DNA of 64,000 nucleotides, taken from Elymus sibiricus (taxonomy: Eukaryota > Streptophyta > Magnoliopsida > Poales > Poaceae). Under the pieces are notes generated by a model that did no database searches, had not been told where the DNA came from, and saw only the letters and a list, made by a program, of their open reading frames with translations. Below are positions 33,982 through 45,464 of this stretch, one piece after another. A program made the translations under genes and the position numbers. Each line of letters begins with the position of its first letter. Position 1 is the first letter of the stretch. Location of the stretch: NCBI GenBank assembly GCA_039707655.1, contig CM077667.1:418419409-418483408 (forward strand). Reading direction: 5' to 3'.

Positions 33982-34118
33982 AGGGGTGCCGGTCATCTCG
34001 GACGTTTGAGCCCGTTTGAGGCGTCCGTCTGGGTCAAAAAATTGTGTCCGGTCACGTACCGGGTGGGCTGCCCGGGCGTTTGAGGATGGTTTGGGATGCC
34101 CGGCTGTAAATGCTCTTA

Positions 34119-34516
34119 CATCACGATGGTCCTCCTAATTGCCAGCAGAGCTCGATGGTGATGGTGCCGCGATGGCCCTCCTTGGGCCTAGATCTGGCCT
34201 CTAAGAGGGTTGCAAAGATGCTTGGTGGCCATCTTCTATAGGAGAGAAGCAGTGGGTTAGTGTCCTTGAGGCCGACATTAGTTGGCGGTGAGGCCCATGC
34301 TGGTGAGTGCCCCCTCTTAATCGACAATGAGCCATGGCTCCCTCTCTGTGTTGGTGGTACTAGTAGGCACCCTGCTTCCCCGTCTTCGGTTTGTCATTGC
34401 CTCGACAATCTTTGGGGGTTAGCGATCATGGGACAACGCGAAATTCATGTTTAGCAATGACTGATGCTGACGAAAACGATGCATGTCGACGTTGTCTTCT
34501 CCTGGGAGGCATGTTC
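34119..34516. other. Unassigned DNA left of the 2.4-kb solo LTR
   Basis: Moderately GC-rich sequence that would be contiguous with 36936 onward before the LTR insertion. No gene or recognised element. Confidence 0.4.
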
Positions 34517-35519
34517 ATGGCTGTAAGAGCACATTTCTCCATGTGTGTTTTTGGGTAATTGATGACAATCCCTATGGACTAATGGTTGCCTTAAGTTATA
34601 TTCGAAGGATTTGTCCATAGGCACTTCTTGAAGTCCATCTGTTGGTTTCAAGGAGTTTATATGGTGACCAAGGTGGTATTCAAGGTTTTATCCAAAGATT
34701 GGTCATGTGAGAGTTGAGCTTATTGCAAGCATGTCTTGGAGAAGAAGATTGTGTGAGCATTCATGTTTACCTTCAAGACATCATCTTTATGAAGAGAGAA
34801 GATAAGAAACAAGGTTGATCAAGACTAAGTCAAAGAGTGAATCAAGTTGATCAACACACAAAGCATCCAAAATGTACCGAGAGGGATCAAGCGATCCCAT
34901 GGTATGGTAAGCATTGTCCATTACGCTTTGTGTACTAACCCATGGTCTACGTGAGAGTTCTATGTGGGGTTAGGTATATTTCCATGGGCTTGCATCAAGA
35001 GGAAGATCCCATACATCCCATGGAAGATGACATCAAGTGGTGATCGTCATCAAGGTTGCGGTGTGCAAGCTCAAGTGAAGCATCACGGAGAGAGCATGCT
35101 TGAAGCTTGTCGTTCATTGTGGTGACAATGGACTTGTGAAGATGTGCCGAAGAGTGGGGGGCTCTCAAGTGAGTAGCTTGATCGTATTGTTCGTTGAGAG
35201 CTCAAACCATTGCATTCTTGGCATCATCATCTTTCTTGGTTCTTGGTTGGCTTTTCTCCTTGTGGGTTCTTGAGCTTATGTTCACCTTCATGACAAGCTC
35301 AAGTTCATCGAAAACGGAGTCCATGTGCATCTTCTATGATGTTTTCGATGTTGGAGTTTTTGCCAATTCTTATTTCATAGAGGTTTAACATCTCTTTATC
35401 ATTGGCATTTTCTTACTGCTGTTTGGATAGTTCTTGTCGTCTACTATCCAACAAACTTGAGTTTGCTCATTTCGGAGTTCGTATGCAAAAGCTATGGCGG
35501 TTTCGGTTTTGCTTGGGCT

Positions 35520-35825
35520 GAAGTACTGCCTTAAGCGGTAGTACCTCTCAAGCAGTACTACCTCTCCCCCGAGCGGTAGTACCACTTGGGCGGTACTTCC
35601 GCTAACCATTACCGCTTCTACTTCCGCTTATTTTATGCTTCTGGTGCCCAATCTGCTTGAGCGGTAGTAGAGAGCGGTAGTACCTCTCAAGCGGTACTAC
35701 CTCTCCCCCGAGCGGTACTACCTCTCTGGCAGAACTACCACTCGTGTTTTTCTGTCTCGTTGGGCTGTTTTGACCGTGCTAAGCGGTAGTGCCGCTCCCC
35801 CGAGCGGTAGTACCGCTTGAGCACG
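35520..35825. repeat. GCGGTAGTACC palindrome cluster
   Basis: The word GCGGTAGTACC and its inverse-like form GCGGTACTACC occur about a dozen times in both orientations, separated by TCTC/CCCGA spacers. Such inverted clusters could fold into cruciform or hairpin structures in the LTR transcript. Confidence 0.75.
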
Positions 35826-36395
35826 ACTTGTGGGCATAACGGTTGGATTTTGGGATGCCTATTTAAGGGGGCCTTCTTCCCCAATGGTCCCCAACTCTTG
35901 AGCTCGTGTTCTTCTCCCATTGTTGACCTTCTTTGAGCTTGCTAACTCTCAATCCCTCCAATGATTCTTGCTAGTTCTTGAGGGAAAAGAGAGAGGAGAT
36001 CTAGATCCACATTTCCACCAATCACTTTCTCCTCTTTGTGAGGGGAACCCCTTGGATCTTGATCTTGGAGTTCTTCGTGTTCTTCTTCGTTGTTCCTCTC
36101 ATTTCCTCCATAGCATTAGTTGTTGTGGTGGGATTTGGGAGAGAAGGACTTGAGCACTCCGTGTGCCCTTGCCATTGCATTTGGTGCATAGGTTTGAGTT
36201 CTCCACGGTGATACGTGGAAGTGAAGTTTGAGAAGCGTATTACTCTTTGGTGTTTGAGCACCCTAGAGCTTGTTCCTCTTGGGTGCCTTGGCGCCCTAGA
36301 CGGTTGGTGGTGTCTCGGAGCTCAATCATTGTGGTGTAAAGCTCTGGGAAAGCGTCGGGGTCTCCAATTAGGTTGTGGAGATTGCCCCGAGCAAT

Positions 36396-36510
36396 TTGTA
36401 CGGGTACCGGTGACCGCCCCCAAGGGTTGCCAAAGTGTACGGGTACCGGTGACCGCCCCCAAGGGTTGCCATTTGTACGGGTTCGGTGACCGTTCTCAAG
36501 GGTCCCTTAG
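36396..36510. repeat. Three tandem copies of a ~38-bp unit
   Basis: TGTACGGGTACCGGTGACCG and the following CCCCAAGGGTTGCC is repeated at about 36398, 36436 and 36474. The first two copies are almost identical, the third diverged (GGGTTCGGTGACCGTTCTC). Confidence 0.85.
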
Positions 36511-36935
36511 TGGAATCACGGCATCTTGCATTGTGCGAGGGCGTGAGGAGATTACGGTGGCCCTAGTGGCTTCTTGGGGAGCATTGTGCCTCCACACCGC
36601 TCCGAACGGAGATTAGCATCCGCAAGGGTGTGAACTTCGGGATACATCATCGTCTCCTCGTGCCTCGGTTATCTCTTACCCGAGCCCTTTACTTATGCAC
36701 TTTACTTTGTGATGGTCATATTGTTTGTTGCTATATATCTTGCTATCACTTAGTTGTTTACCTTGCGTAGCATAAGTTGTTGGTGCACATAGGTGAGCCT
36801 AGTTGTTTTAGGTTTTGTGCTTGACTAATTAAATGCTAGTTTTATTCCGCATTAGTTCAAGCCTAAACCGTAATTATTTTAAAGTGACTATTCACCCCCC
36901 CCCCCTCTAGGCGACATCCACGTCCTTTCAATGGC

Positions 36936-37293
36936 ACTGACCTAGCCCCCTCCCTTCTCGAGCACATGGGAACCCTAGGTCCATTTTGCTAGACCATGCG
37001 GCAGAACGCCACTACAACGTCATTCTCTTCTTAAGCACTCATGGGTTGTTGTGGAACCTAGATGGATTTTGGCATGTCTGGTCTCACTAGTGTGGCTTGG
37101 TGGCTTTGTGTCGCTTTTGGGTTGGCCAATGTGACAGGACGTGGGCCTCTAGGTATGATGCACACCATCTTCGACGCTTCCTAGCCGATACCTTCTTAAG
37201 GTTGGGGTACGGCTGGGTCCTGCCATCCACGTCCATAAGCCTCCCTAGGAGCATGGATCCTAAGCAACATTGGAGTCATGGTCATGCTATGTT
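36936..37293. other. Unassigned DNA right of the 2.4-kb solo LTR
   Basis: Continuation of the insertion target at 34119-34516. No domain-bearing frame; the 70-codon plus frame at 37097 has nothing recognisable. Confidence 0.4.
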
Positions 37294-37451
37294 CTCCCTC
37301 CGTTCCTAAATATTTGTCTTTTTAAAGATTCAACTATGGACTGCATACGAAGCAAAATGAATGAATCTACACTCTAAATTATGTCTATATACATCCGTAC
37401 GTAGTTCATAGTGAAATCTCTAAAAAGACAAATATTTAGGAACGGAGGAAG
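37294..37451. mobile_element. Stowaway MITE
   Basis: CTCCCTCCGTTCCTAAATAT on the left and ATATTTAGGAACGGAGGAAG on the right are near-perfect inverted ends; the right flank is TA and the left flank TT (eroded). The body is closely related to the Stowaway in the beta-galactosidase gene at 40311. Confidence 0.85.
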
Positions 37452-37809
37452 TAGATAGCTAGCAATGGTTGTGCCACAACTTGTATGTCGGGTATCCCGC
37501 CTCCTCGCTTTTCACGGCTGGAGGCTAGACAAGGCAAGCTTTTTATTGTTGCAATACTAGTGAGAGTGCATTGTAAGCCGGCGTCGTAGTGGCTATTATG
37601 TGAAAATGATACATATTCCCATAATGTATACATTCAGGTCCCTGAACCATTGAATGATCACTATCAATGTTAGAACGAGCCGATGTCGCCCCTCTCGTAC
37701 CGAAGACGGCCTAACCTTGTCGATGACAGTCCGAAAGTCTTCGTGCACATGCGTGACATCTCGGCTTAATAGGAATGGTAGACTATTCGTATCAACAAGG
37801 TGCACATTT

Positions 37810-37910
37810 TTTCAGAAGCTCGTCCTCAAGGAATCTCAAAGTTAAGCATGATTGACTTGAAAAAAATTAAGGATGGGTGGCCAATTATTAACTTGTTCCA
37901 GGTGCGCACG
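37810..37910 (+). repeat. 5S rRNA-like remnant
   Basis: AAGTTAAGCATG at 37839-37850 and AGGATGGGTGGCC at 37870-37882 match box A (AAGTTAAGCGTG) and box C (AGGATGGGTGACC) of the plant 5S internal promoter, one difference each and about 30 bp apart in natural order. The rest of the 5S gene is diverged. This may be part of a 5S-bearing retroelement (Cassandra-like TRIMs carry such LTRs) rather than an rRNA gene. Confidence 0.55.
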
Positions 37911-38768
37911 AGTGAGGATAAAGTGTGCAGAAAATACTAGTGTTGGTATGTGAGACCAGTCTAGATCCCAGACGCAACGATCAGGAACCGGTGGGTTTGC
38001 CCAGGGCGTTACAATGTGGCCCTAAGGACCAACACTCTGGAGACATAGTCGTCGCCGTTGAACCCTTAAATCGAGTTGAAGCACCTGGCACCAGATCTCA
38101 ACGCCGCAAACGCATGAAGAGAAACCCTAAACTTGCCTCCATAAAAAGACGACAGGAATCTACGCCGAAGCTTCATCAATTCATCCCGATGGACAAATTC
38201 GAGAAGGATCGAAGTCCGAAAGACCAACTCAAAGATGAAGCACCGCCATCCGTCTGAGCGCCACCTCTGCAAGGACTAGAAAACCCTAACCTAAACTACT
38301 AGCCGGAGCGAAGGCACCAGGGTTTCCCTCCCTGTCACAAGCCGTCAGAGCGTCACGTGCGCGCGCGGCCCGGGGGCGGGGGGGGGGGGGGGGGGGGGGA
38401 GGGGCGAACTTTGCTCTAGCCGCCTTAGCGTATACCAAGAGACAAACTGATCCTTCAAGTTCCCATGAATTATGTCTTCCCGTGATGTATTGTAGAGGGG
38501 AAAAAATAGTGAGCATGATGGCACAAACTCGCAATGGATCTCAAGGCACAGATCGTAAACAACATTAAGAAAAAACGCATGCATACACAACCTTGCAACC
38601 TAACCTACAACCTTCCCCCCATATGAATATCTGTCCCTGCGACTCCCGGGGAAAGCATGCGTTACTTGTCATCGCTGCTGCAGCGTCCATATATACAAAG
38701 GAAACCGATCGAGCATATCACCTCTCCAAGCAGTAGCAAAGAGGAGGGGTTAACCGAGAGAGTGATCC
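37911..38768 (+). promoter_or_regulatory. Upstream region of the beta-galactosidase gene
   Basis: Holds non-coding sequence, a G run at 38379-38399 and the core promoter. CATATATACAAAG with a TATATA core at about 38690 lies some 80 bp before the start codon, a sensible TATA-to-ATG distance. The leader between them is CT- and A-rich. The 110-codon frame at 37925-38257 has no domain I recognise. Confidence 0.5.
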
Positions 38769-41700
38769 ATGGCCGCCGCCGCCGCAGCAGCAGCTATCAC
38801 GGCGGTGCTCCTGGCCACGCTAATGGCGCGCGCAACGTCGGCGGCGGCCGCAGGAAGAGCCTGGGTCGACGAGGAGAAGGGAGGACAGAACGGGACGGCG
38901 AGAAGACAGGTCTCGTACGACGGCAGAAGCCTGATGCTGGACGGCGCCAGGAGGATGCTCTTCTCCGGCGACATACATTACCCAAGGAGCACACCCGAGG
39001 TACATGTACCGTGCCGATGCCTGGGTTGATAATATGTTTCATGCGTCTCATCTGGCACCGATTCTTTTTTTGCTTAGCAATGGATGCCATCATTTTAATT
39101 TCGAGATTTGTGTTCGAGTATTCACTATGAATATGATGTACTGGTGGTTTAGTAAAGCTTTATGTTGTGCGACGAACTGCGCAGTTTTCAGTTAAATTTC
39201 AACAAGCTTTCTTGTACTCATAATCATCGATATGTTTTGTGCGTGTTATCCTGTACTGATTCTTTCTGCTTAGAAGTGGATTCCATCATTTCAATTTGGA
39301 AATATTGGGTTCCTTTACCGAGCCCAAGTTTAAATAACTCAAGTGATTCACATAATCGGTGCATCGACCACACAAGGCACACTTTTGTTTTTCAATGCGT
39401 CTCACTTTTACATCCGACATGGAAGACTGTCAGGTAAATGCTGCCGCAACTGTCAACGCCAAATAACACATCATTTCATCCACTTGTTAAAGTAAATTAC
39501 ACTACAGCAAAAAAATCCAACTCATTTAGATAAGCAGAGATGGCCAGTTAAAAGTTTCCTTCAAATTGGTTCAGTCAATAAACGCATACAGTAAGCAATC
39601 AAGCATGCACCGCTAATCATATGATACAGAATACTTCAATTCCTTCCGTCAAACTAATGTCCAATCCAATTAGCAGATGTGGCCACGACTCATAGAGAGC
39701 GCCAGGGAAGGTGGCCTGGATGTCATACAGACATACGTCTTCTGGAATGTCCATGAGCCTATCCAAGGTCAGGTGGGTCGCGCTTTGCACAACACAAGGC
39801 AAAAACTTTAGTAAAAGAGCAATTCACGGCTAAGAGTGTTCAAATTCATTTAACCTGTGCCAGTATAACTTTCAAGGAAGATACGATCTGGTGAAATTCA
39901 TCAGAGAAATCCATGCTCAAGGCCTCTTTGTGAGCCTCCGGGTTGGCCCCTTCGTCGAGGCAGAATGGAAATACGGGTAACGAGATGATGAAGTTCATTT
40001 CCAACATGAATACACAGGGAAGAGTTTCGTTTATATGGTGGTGTCCTGAACATTAAAGCTTTTACTGTATCTCTTTTATTCATGCAGAGGCTTGCCATTT
40101 TGGTTACGAGGTGTCCCGAACATTACCTTCAGAAGCGACAATGAACCCTTCAAGGTATCCAACTACCCGACGCAGTGCCTTTGGTCTGCAAGACTGCAAC
40201 CATAGATAGAACAAAATCTTGTAACTGCAGCTGGATTATTCAAAATGAAAATACCATTTCTTGTTTCCATCAATCCTCTGTTCCACGTGGTAAAATAAAT
40301 TATAGTATTACTCCCTCCGTTCCTAAATATAAGTCTTTTTAGAGATTCCACTACGGACTACATACGGAGCAAAATAAGTGAATCTACGCTCTAAAGTATG
40401 TCTATATACATCCGTATGTAGTTCATAGTGGAATCTCTAAAAGGACTTATATTTAGGAACGGATGGAGTACAATATATTGAGGATGTTTTTCCATCATAG
40501 TTCTAGCTTATAGAAAATCATACTATCCTTCAGAAACCCACTAGCATAGCCAAAAATGTCACATGATGCATTTTAAGCAAGCACAAAAGAGATGACAAAT
40601 TATTGTCAGGTACAAGTATAAATACATAGGTGAAAACAGCTGTCATATATGAAGTGAGAGCAGTATGTTCCATACAGACTTACCAACCTCACTGTCAGAA
40701 AAAAAGAGTGCAAGAAAGCTGATAAGATGCATCTACAAGAATATAGAGGCTGTTTGGTTTGAGGAACCAGATGATGAATTGTCCATGCAATCCTGTAGTT
40801 ACATCATTTCATGCTTACACTATCATGGTAGATTGCTCATATTCAAATACTGAATTCGTGCAGGTACACATGCAAAAATTTGTTGCTAAAATAGTTAACA
40901 TGATGAAGGATGAAAAATTGTACTACCCACAAGGAGGTCCCATAATCATATCACAGGTATTTCAGTTGAACAATACCTGACCCTTGTGTTCTGTATTAGA
41001 TGATCTTTTATGCAACCCTGGAATTTAACTTTCAGATTGAGAACGAATATAAGCTAGTAGAGGCAGCATTTCATTCCAGGGGACCACCTTATGTTCGCTG
41101 GGCAGCAGCAATGGCTGTAAACCTCCAGACGGGTGTTCCATGGATGATGTGCAAACAGGACGACGCTCCAGATCCCATCGTCAGTGCCCTTTCTTATACT
41201 ATTATGCAGGACTACAGACTATGCACAATTTGAAAGCAGTGTAGCATTCATTACATGATTAGATTAATACCTGCAACGGGCTCATCTGCGGGGAAACATT
41301 TCTTGGGCCAAATTCGCCTAACAAGCCAGCTTTATGGACCGAAAACTGGACATCTCGGTGCGACAAATACTCTTTGCTTTTTTTCTGAGGATCTTCCGTA
41401 TTCCCGGGGATACAAGGCCTAACACGCACATTTCTCTGCATCCAGCTATCCTTTATATGGTCATGACCCAAGATTCAGATCACCAGCTGATATTGCCTTC
41501 GCAGTTGCACTTTTTATAGCAAGAAAAAAAGGAAGCTTCGTAAGCTACTACATGGTACAGCCTACAATGCTATGAACCTTAAGAAAAGCTGCCCTAAGAT
41601 CTCTCTGTAAATCTGTTTTGTATGTCTTCCATGATCTAATACAATTATGGATTATGATGCAGTATCATGGTGGGACAAACTTCGGGAGGTCTGCATCCTC

Positions 41701-44700
41701 CTATGTAACAACAAGCTACTATGATGGAGCTCCACTTGATGAATATGGCAAGTATTCCATTGCAAGCTCTTTTTGACATATTTTAAAAGAAACTAGTCGA
41801 CTTTCCTGTAATATAAAATATCATAACATTAGCATAGTCCACCATGTAACATGTCTAGTTAGAAACTGATCATCTGTGAAATCTACTTCAATGAAAGATA
41901 TCGAAATCACTCCAATTTGGAAAAGACGATAATTGATTAATATATGCATATTGATGTTGGAACTGACAAGCATACGCCCAGGTTTAATATGGCAATCAAC
42001 ATGGTCTCATCTCAGAGAATTGCATGCTGCAGTAAAGCTATCTGAAGAACCACTACTTTCAGGAGCATATTCTAATTACACATTTGGTGAGCAACAAGAG
42101 GTGAATTTGTGTGCAGAGTGAAATAATCTAGGTATACTTTATTTTCAGTAAAATTCCATTGATTCACGTGGCTAACTTCTGGCACTCTACAGGGGCATGT
42201 TTTTGAAACTGAGTCCAATTGTGTAGCTTTCCTAGTGAACTTTGACAAGCATAAAACATCAAATATCCAATTTGGCGAAGCATCATTCCAGCTAGCTCCT
42301 AAATCAATAAGTATCCTCTCAAGTTGCAAGAGGGTAGTATTTGAAACAGCCAAGGTGAGCCAGCTACCTTCAGTTCTTCAGCCATTGAAGGCCTGAAGGG
42401 AGTGCTTCATTTATTAGGTTTACTTTTGACAGATAAATGCACAGCATGGTTTAAGAACAGCACAAGTAGTCCAGTCTCTGAACAATGTTGATAGCTGGAA
42501 AGTATTCAAAGAACCAATTCCTCTGGCAATAAACAACAGCACACACATTGGAAATCGACTTTTTGAACATCTCTCAACTACAAAAGATGAGACAGATTAT
42601 CTCTGGTACCTTACTAGGTAAGACGAGCTCCAGCTTGTTTGATGGTTTAATATTTACATCAACTTTTAATACCTCATCTTGCCCACATTAATAATAAAAT
42701 AATGGAAATCATGCAGATATGATTATAGACCAAACGGGGATAGCCAGCTAGTGCTTAATGTGGAGTCACAAGCACATGTTCTACATGCTTACATCAACAA
42801 TGATTACGTAGGTAAGAAGAAAAAAATTACTATATTAGTGCAATTTATATAAAGCACCAACTGAAATAGCATGACAAAATTGGAAATTCTTACAGTATTA
42901 TCCAATTATATATTTGCTATGTTTGCTATCTTCTTCCATATGTGATTAGGTAGTGTGCATGGGAGTCACGATGGACCTAAAAATATCATCCTCAAGACAC
43001 CTATTACGCTAAGGAAAGGACAAAACTGCATATCACTTCTGAGTGTCATGGTTGGCTCACCGGTATGCCTTTTACTTAATTGTATAGACTCAAATATGAA
43101 ATAATGACAATAGTTAAAAACTTAAAATCAAGGAGAATATGAGGTGTGATCCAACTGTTAGCCATCAGGCAGCATTGTAGTGCAATAAATACATCGGCAG
43201 AGCAATGGTTTGTGTTGAATTATACTCCCTCCATCCGGAATTAACTGTCGCTGAAATGAGTGTATCTACACACTGAAACGCGTCTAGATACACTCATTTC
43301 AGCGACAGTTAATTCTTAATTCCGGACGGAGGTTGTACATGCTAATTGTGTTATTCAGTTTTTACAGCTTATATGAATAAAATGCCGAACACAATTTTAA
43401 ACATACAAAAATACATAACCGCCTCACAGAAATTTCAAGATATGGACTAGTCGGCTTAACCAAGAAAGAGGTTCACTAGAAAATCATTGTTGCTTGTTCC
43501 TTGAATGAAAATTAACTGCAGCAATTCTTTTTGTGTCAACAAAACACACCACCCAAGCTGTGACTAGTGGACCCCAAAGGAAAAAACTCATTTGACTCTA
43601 CATAATAATTATTAATAGAAATTAAGCACAACATATAGATTTAGAAAAGCATGTTACCTACTATTTGTAACAAACTGACTTTTCCTCTAACAAGTAAAGG
43701 ACTCAGGGGCATACATGGAGCGAAGAATCTTTGGAATTCGTAAAGTGAGCATACAACAGGGACACCACAAATCACATTCTCTGAACAAAGAGCTGTGGAA
43801 ACACCAAGTAAATCCAGGTCAACACTGATTCTGAATCGATAGATCAATCTCAGATTCAAATTTTCAAGCAGTTACATTTGTGCAGATTGGCTTATCTGGA
43901 GAAATGAACCATATATACACACGGGAAGGATCATCTCGTGCTCAATGGACTGCCATCAATAAGTCCATGCACCTTCCGCTTATCTGGTACAAGGTACATC
44001 AAATGTACACAAGTCCTGAACTCCTGACATGCTTCAGTTACATGTTCATTCCACAGTGATATTAAGCGACAGCTTCGGGAAATTGTTGTTGTTTGGTGCA
44101 GACGACATTTGACACACCAATGGGGAATGACCCTGTCACGCTGAACCTCAGCAGTATGGGGAAGGGTGAGGTGTGGATCAATGGAGAGAGCATCGGACGG
44201 TATTGGGCCTCCTTCAAAACCCCTAGCGGACAACCATCCCAGTCCTTGTCAGTACTGAACTAGTTTCGCTACTAACAACACAACTTCCTTTCTTGAACTC
44301 GTATGGTGAACAAAATTTGATGTTTCCTTCGCTTGTCTTTTCTGAAGGTACCACATACCACAATACTTTCTGAAGCCTAAAGAGAACACCCTCGTCCTCA
44401 TGGAGGAAATGAGTGGTGATCCACTACAGATATCCGTGAACACAATGTCAGTTACCACAGTATACAGTAGTGTGAATGAGTTATCCACCCCATCGCTCTT
44501 GTCACACAGAAAGCATCCGGCAGTTCACCTTTGGTGTCAAAAAGGCAAGCGCATCACGGATATTGAGTTTGCAAGCTACGGAAATCCGGCCGAAGACTGC
44601 AGAAGCTCGGGCAGGAGCTGCCTCGGGAGTTGCCACGCGGAGACGACAGAGTTAGTCGTAAAGGATGTAAAACCCTCTGCCTTTCCAGAAGTTATGTGCT

Positions 44701-44863
44701 AATATTACCACTGCAGTCCTAAAAAACTTGGGTGCCTGTTTTACTCTTGCAGGCTTGCCTAGGCAGAAGGAGGTGCGCAATTCCAGTAAGATCTGCAAAG
44801 TTCGGAGGCGACCCGTGCCCTGGAACCGAAAAATCACTTTCAGTTGTGGCAAGCTGCGGATGA
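38769..44863 (+). CDS. BGAL: Secreted beta-galactosidase, glycoside hydrolase family 35
   Basis: Nineteen exons, 832 aa: 38769-38999, 39677-39772, 39864-39976, 40088-40154, 40864-40956, 41036-41179, 41263-41357, 41446-41554, 41663-41747, 41982-42100, 42193-42354, 42433-42617, 42717-42811, 42950-43062, 43700-43807, 43886-43993, 44102-44247, 44348-44666, 44753-44863. Phases agree at every junction. Residues 1 to about 27 (Ala-rich, hydrophobic) are a signal peptide. The TIM barrel starts near [20 protein letters not shown]. The family signature [13 protein letters not shown] places the acid/base Glu at 204; WTENW places the nucleophile Glu at 275. The jelly-roll region follows, and about 746-832 ([20 protein letters not shown] to the Cys-rich end) is a SUEL/rhamnose-binding-type lectin domain found in a subset of plant BGALs. 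The enzyme removes terminal beta-galactose from cell-wall pectin side chains or arabinogalactan in the apoplast. Intron 9 starts GCAAGT. Two Stowaway MITEs lie in introns 4 and 14. No stop or missing catalytic residue, so I infer a functional gene. Confidence 0.93.
40311..40468. mobile_element. Stowaway MITE in BGAL intron 4
   Basis: CTCCCTCCGTTCCTAAATAT mirrored by ATATTTAGGAACGGATGGAG with TA on both flanks. Long inverted arms (GTCTTTTTAGAGATTCCAC and its complement). Fully intronic (40155-40863). Confidence 0.9.
43225..43335. mobile_element. Stowaway MITE in BGAL intron 14
   Basis: CTCCCTCCATCCGGAATTAA mirrored by TTAATTCCGGACGGAGG, TA flank on both sides. The arms contain GTCGCTGAAATGAGTGTATC inverted. 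Lies within intron 43063-43699. Confidence 0.85.
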
Positions 44864-45464
44864 GTAGGATGGGGATTGCCACTATCATACACTGATTAAC
44901 CAACATTCAGTTTGCACGAATTTGTTGTCACAGGGTCCAAACACTCTGCGAAACCACAGAGTATAGAACTGCAGATAGAGGAATATTGTCTCCAAATGTT
45001 AAAATGTACAGGAGAAGCAGAGTAGGGTTACTGATTACACGCACCAATTTCACTTCAGAAATTTGGTAGATTCGCCGAGAGAAGGCAGTTCTTTCACTTG
45101 GCATCTATAAACCTGCGAAACTCCAACCGCTGCAGAAGATGGAAACTGAATAAATTAGAGCGAGTAATCCAGCTTCACAGTAACGTAGGATTGTAGAGTG
45201 CGCCTAATTTGCGGATACCAGATGGTGGCAGTGCGTACCCGCGCTCTCCCTTGCCCGTCCGGTGGTGAATAGCAATGGCGCCGCATGTGGGCGGAGCCAT
45301 GGAGGCGGTTGGAGATCTGCCACTGCGACCACGGGCAAGCCGCCGCCGCCGCCGCCGCCACCGCGCCGGAGGATTAGGCGCCCCGACGCGCGCTCGATCA
45401 GAGGCCTCGGGGCCCTGGTCGAGGTCCAGGCCCGCCGATGCAAACGAGCCAGCCCTTTGGTTTA
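44864..45464. other. 3' flank of BGAL and a GC-rich block
   Basis: AATAAA at 45149-45154, 286 bp after the BGAL stop, is a candidate poly(A) signal. From 45160 to the Harbinger end the sequence is GC-rich with (CCG)n and open frames on both strands (for example 45275 plus, 45443 minus) that show no domain. It could be the beginning of another gene broken by the transposon, but I cannot show this. Confidence 0.4.

Larger units (their letters stand above)
30963..34115. mobile_element. PIF/Harbinger-like element, copy 2 (split by a solo LTR)
   Basis: Ends GAGCATCTACAGCC (30963) and GGCTGTAAATGCTC (ending 34115) are flanked by TTA on both sides. Without the nested LTR (32173-33981) and one duplication copy the element is about 1.34 kb. 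It shares end sequence and the CCCCATATCCGCCCCATATT block (about 2639 and 32137) with copy 1. It lacks transposase motifs and carries a minus-strand reading frame. Non-autonomous. Confidence 0.75.
34522..36930 (+). mobile_element. Solo LTR (2.4 kb), family not identified
   Basis: Starts TGTAAGAGCACATTTCTCC and ends ACGTCCTTTCA, with the TG...CA termini of LTRs and a perfect 5-bp duplication ATGGC on each side (34517-34521 and 36931-36935). No primer-binding site, gag or pol is present, so it is a solo LTR or a very unusual short element. The interior has clusters of GCGGTAGTACC words, a triplicated 38-bp unit and a C10-11 run near the right end. Orientation is inferred only weakly. Confidence 0.75.

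Noticed and set aside
35520..35825. CRISPR-like array
   Set aside because: Repeats are 11 bp, in both orientations, irregularly spaced and lie in a plant LTR-like element.
37810..37910. Functional 5S rRNA gene
   Set aside because: Only box A and box C words are recognisable, each with a change; the rest is diverged and there is no T-run terminator at the expected place.
38657..39130. 157-codon frame upstream of and overlapping the beta-galactosidase exon 1
   Set aside because: It is an out-of-frame shadow of exon 1; the GH35 frame has the signal peptide, TATA spacing and splice sites.
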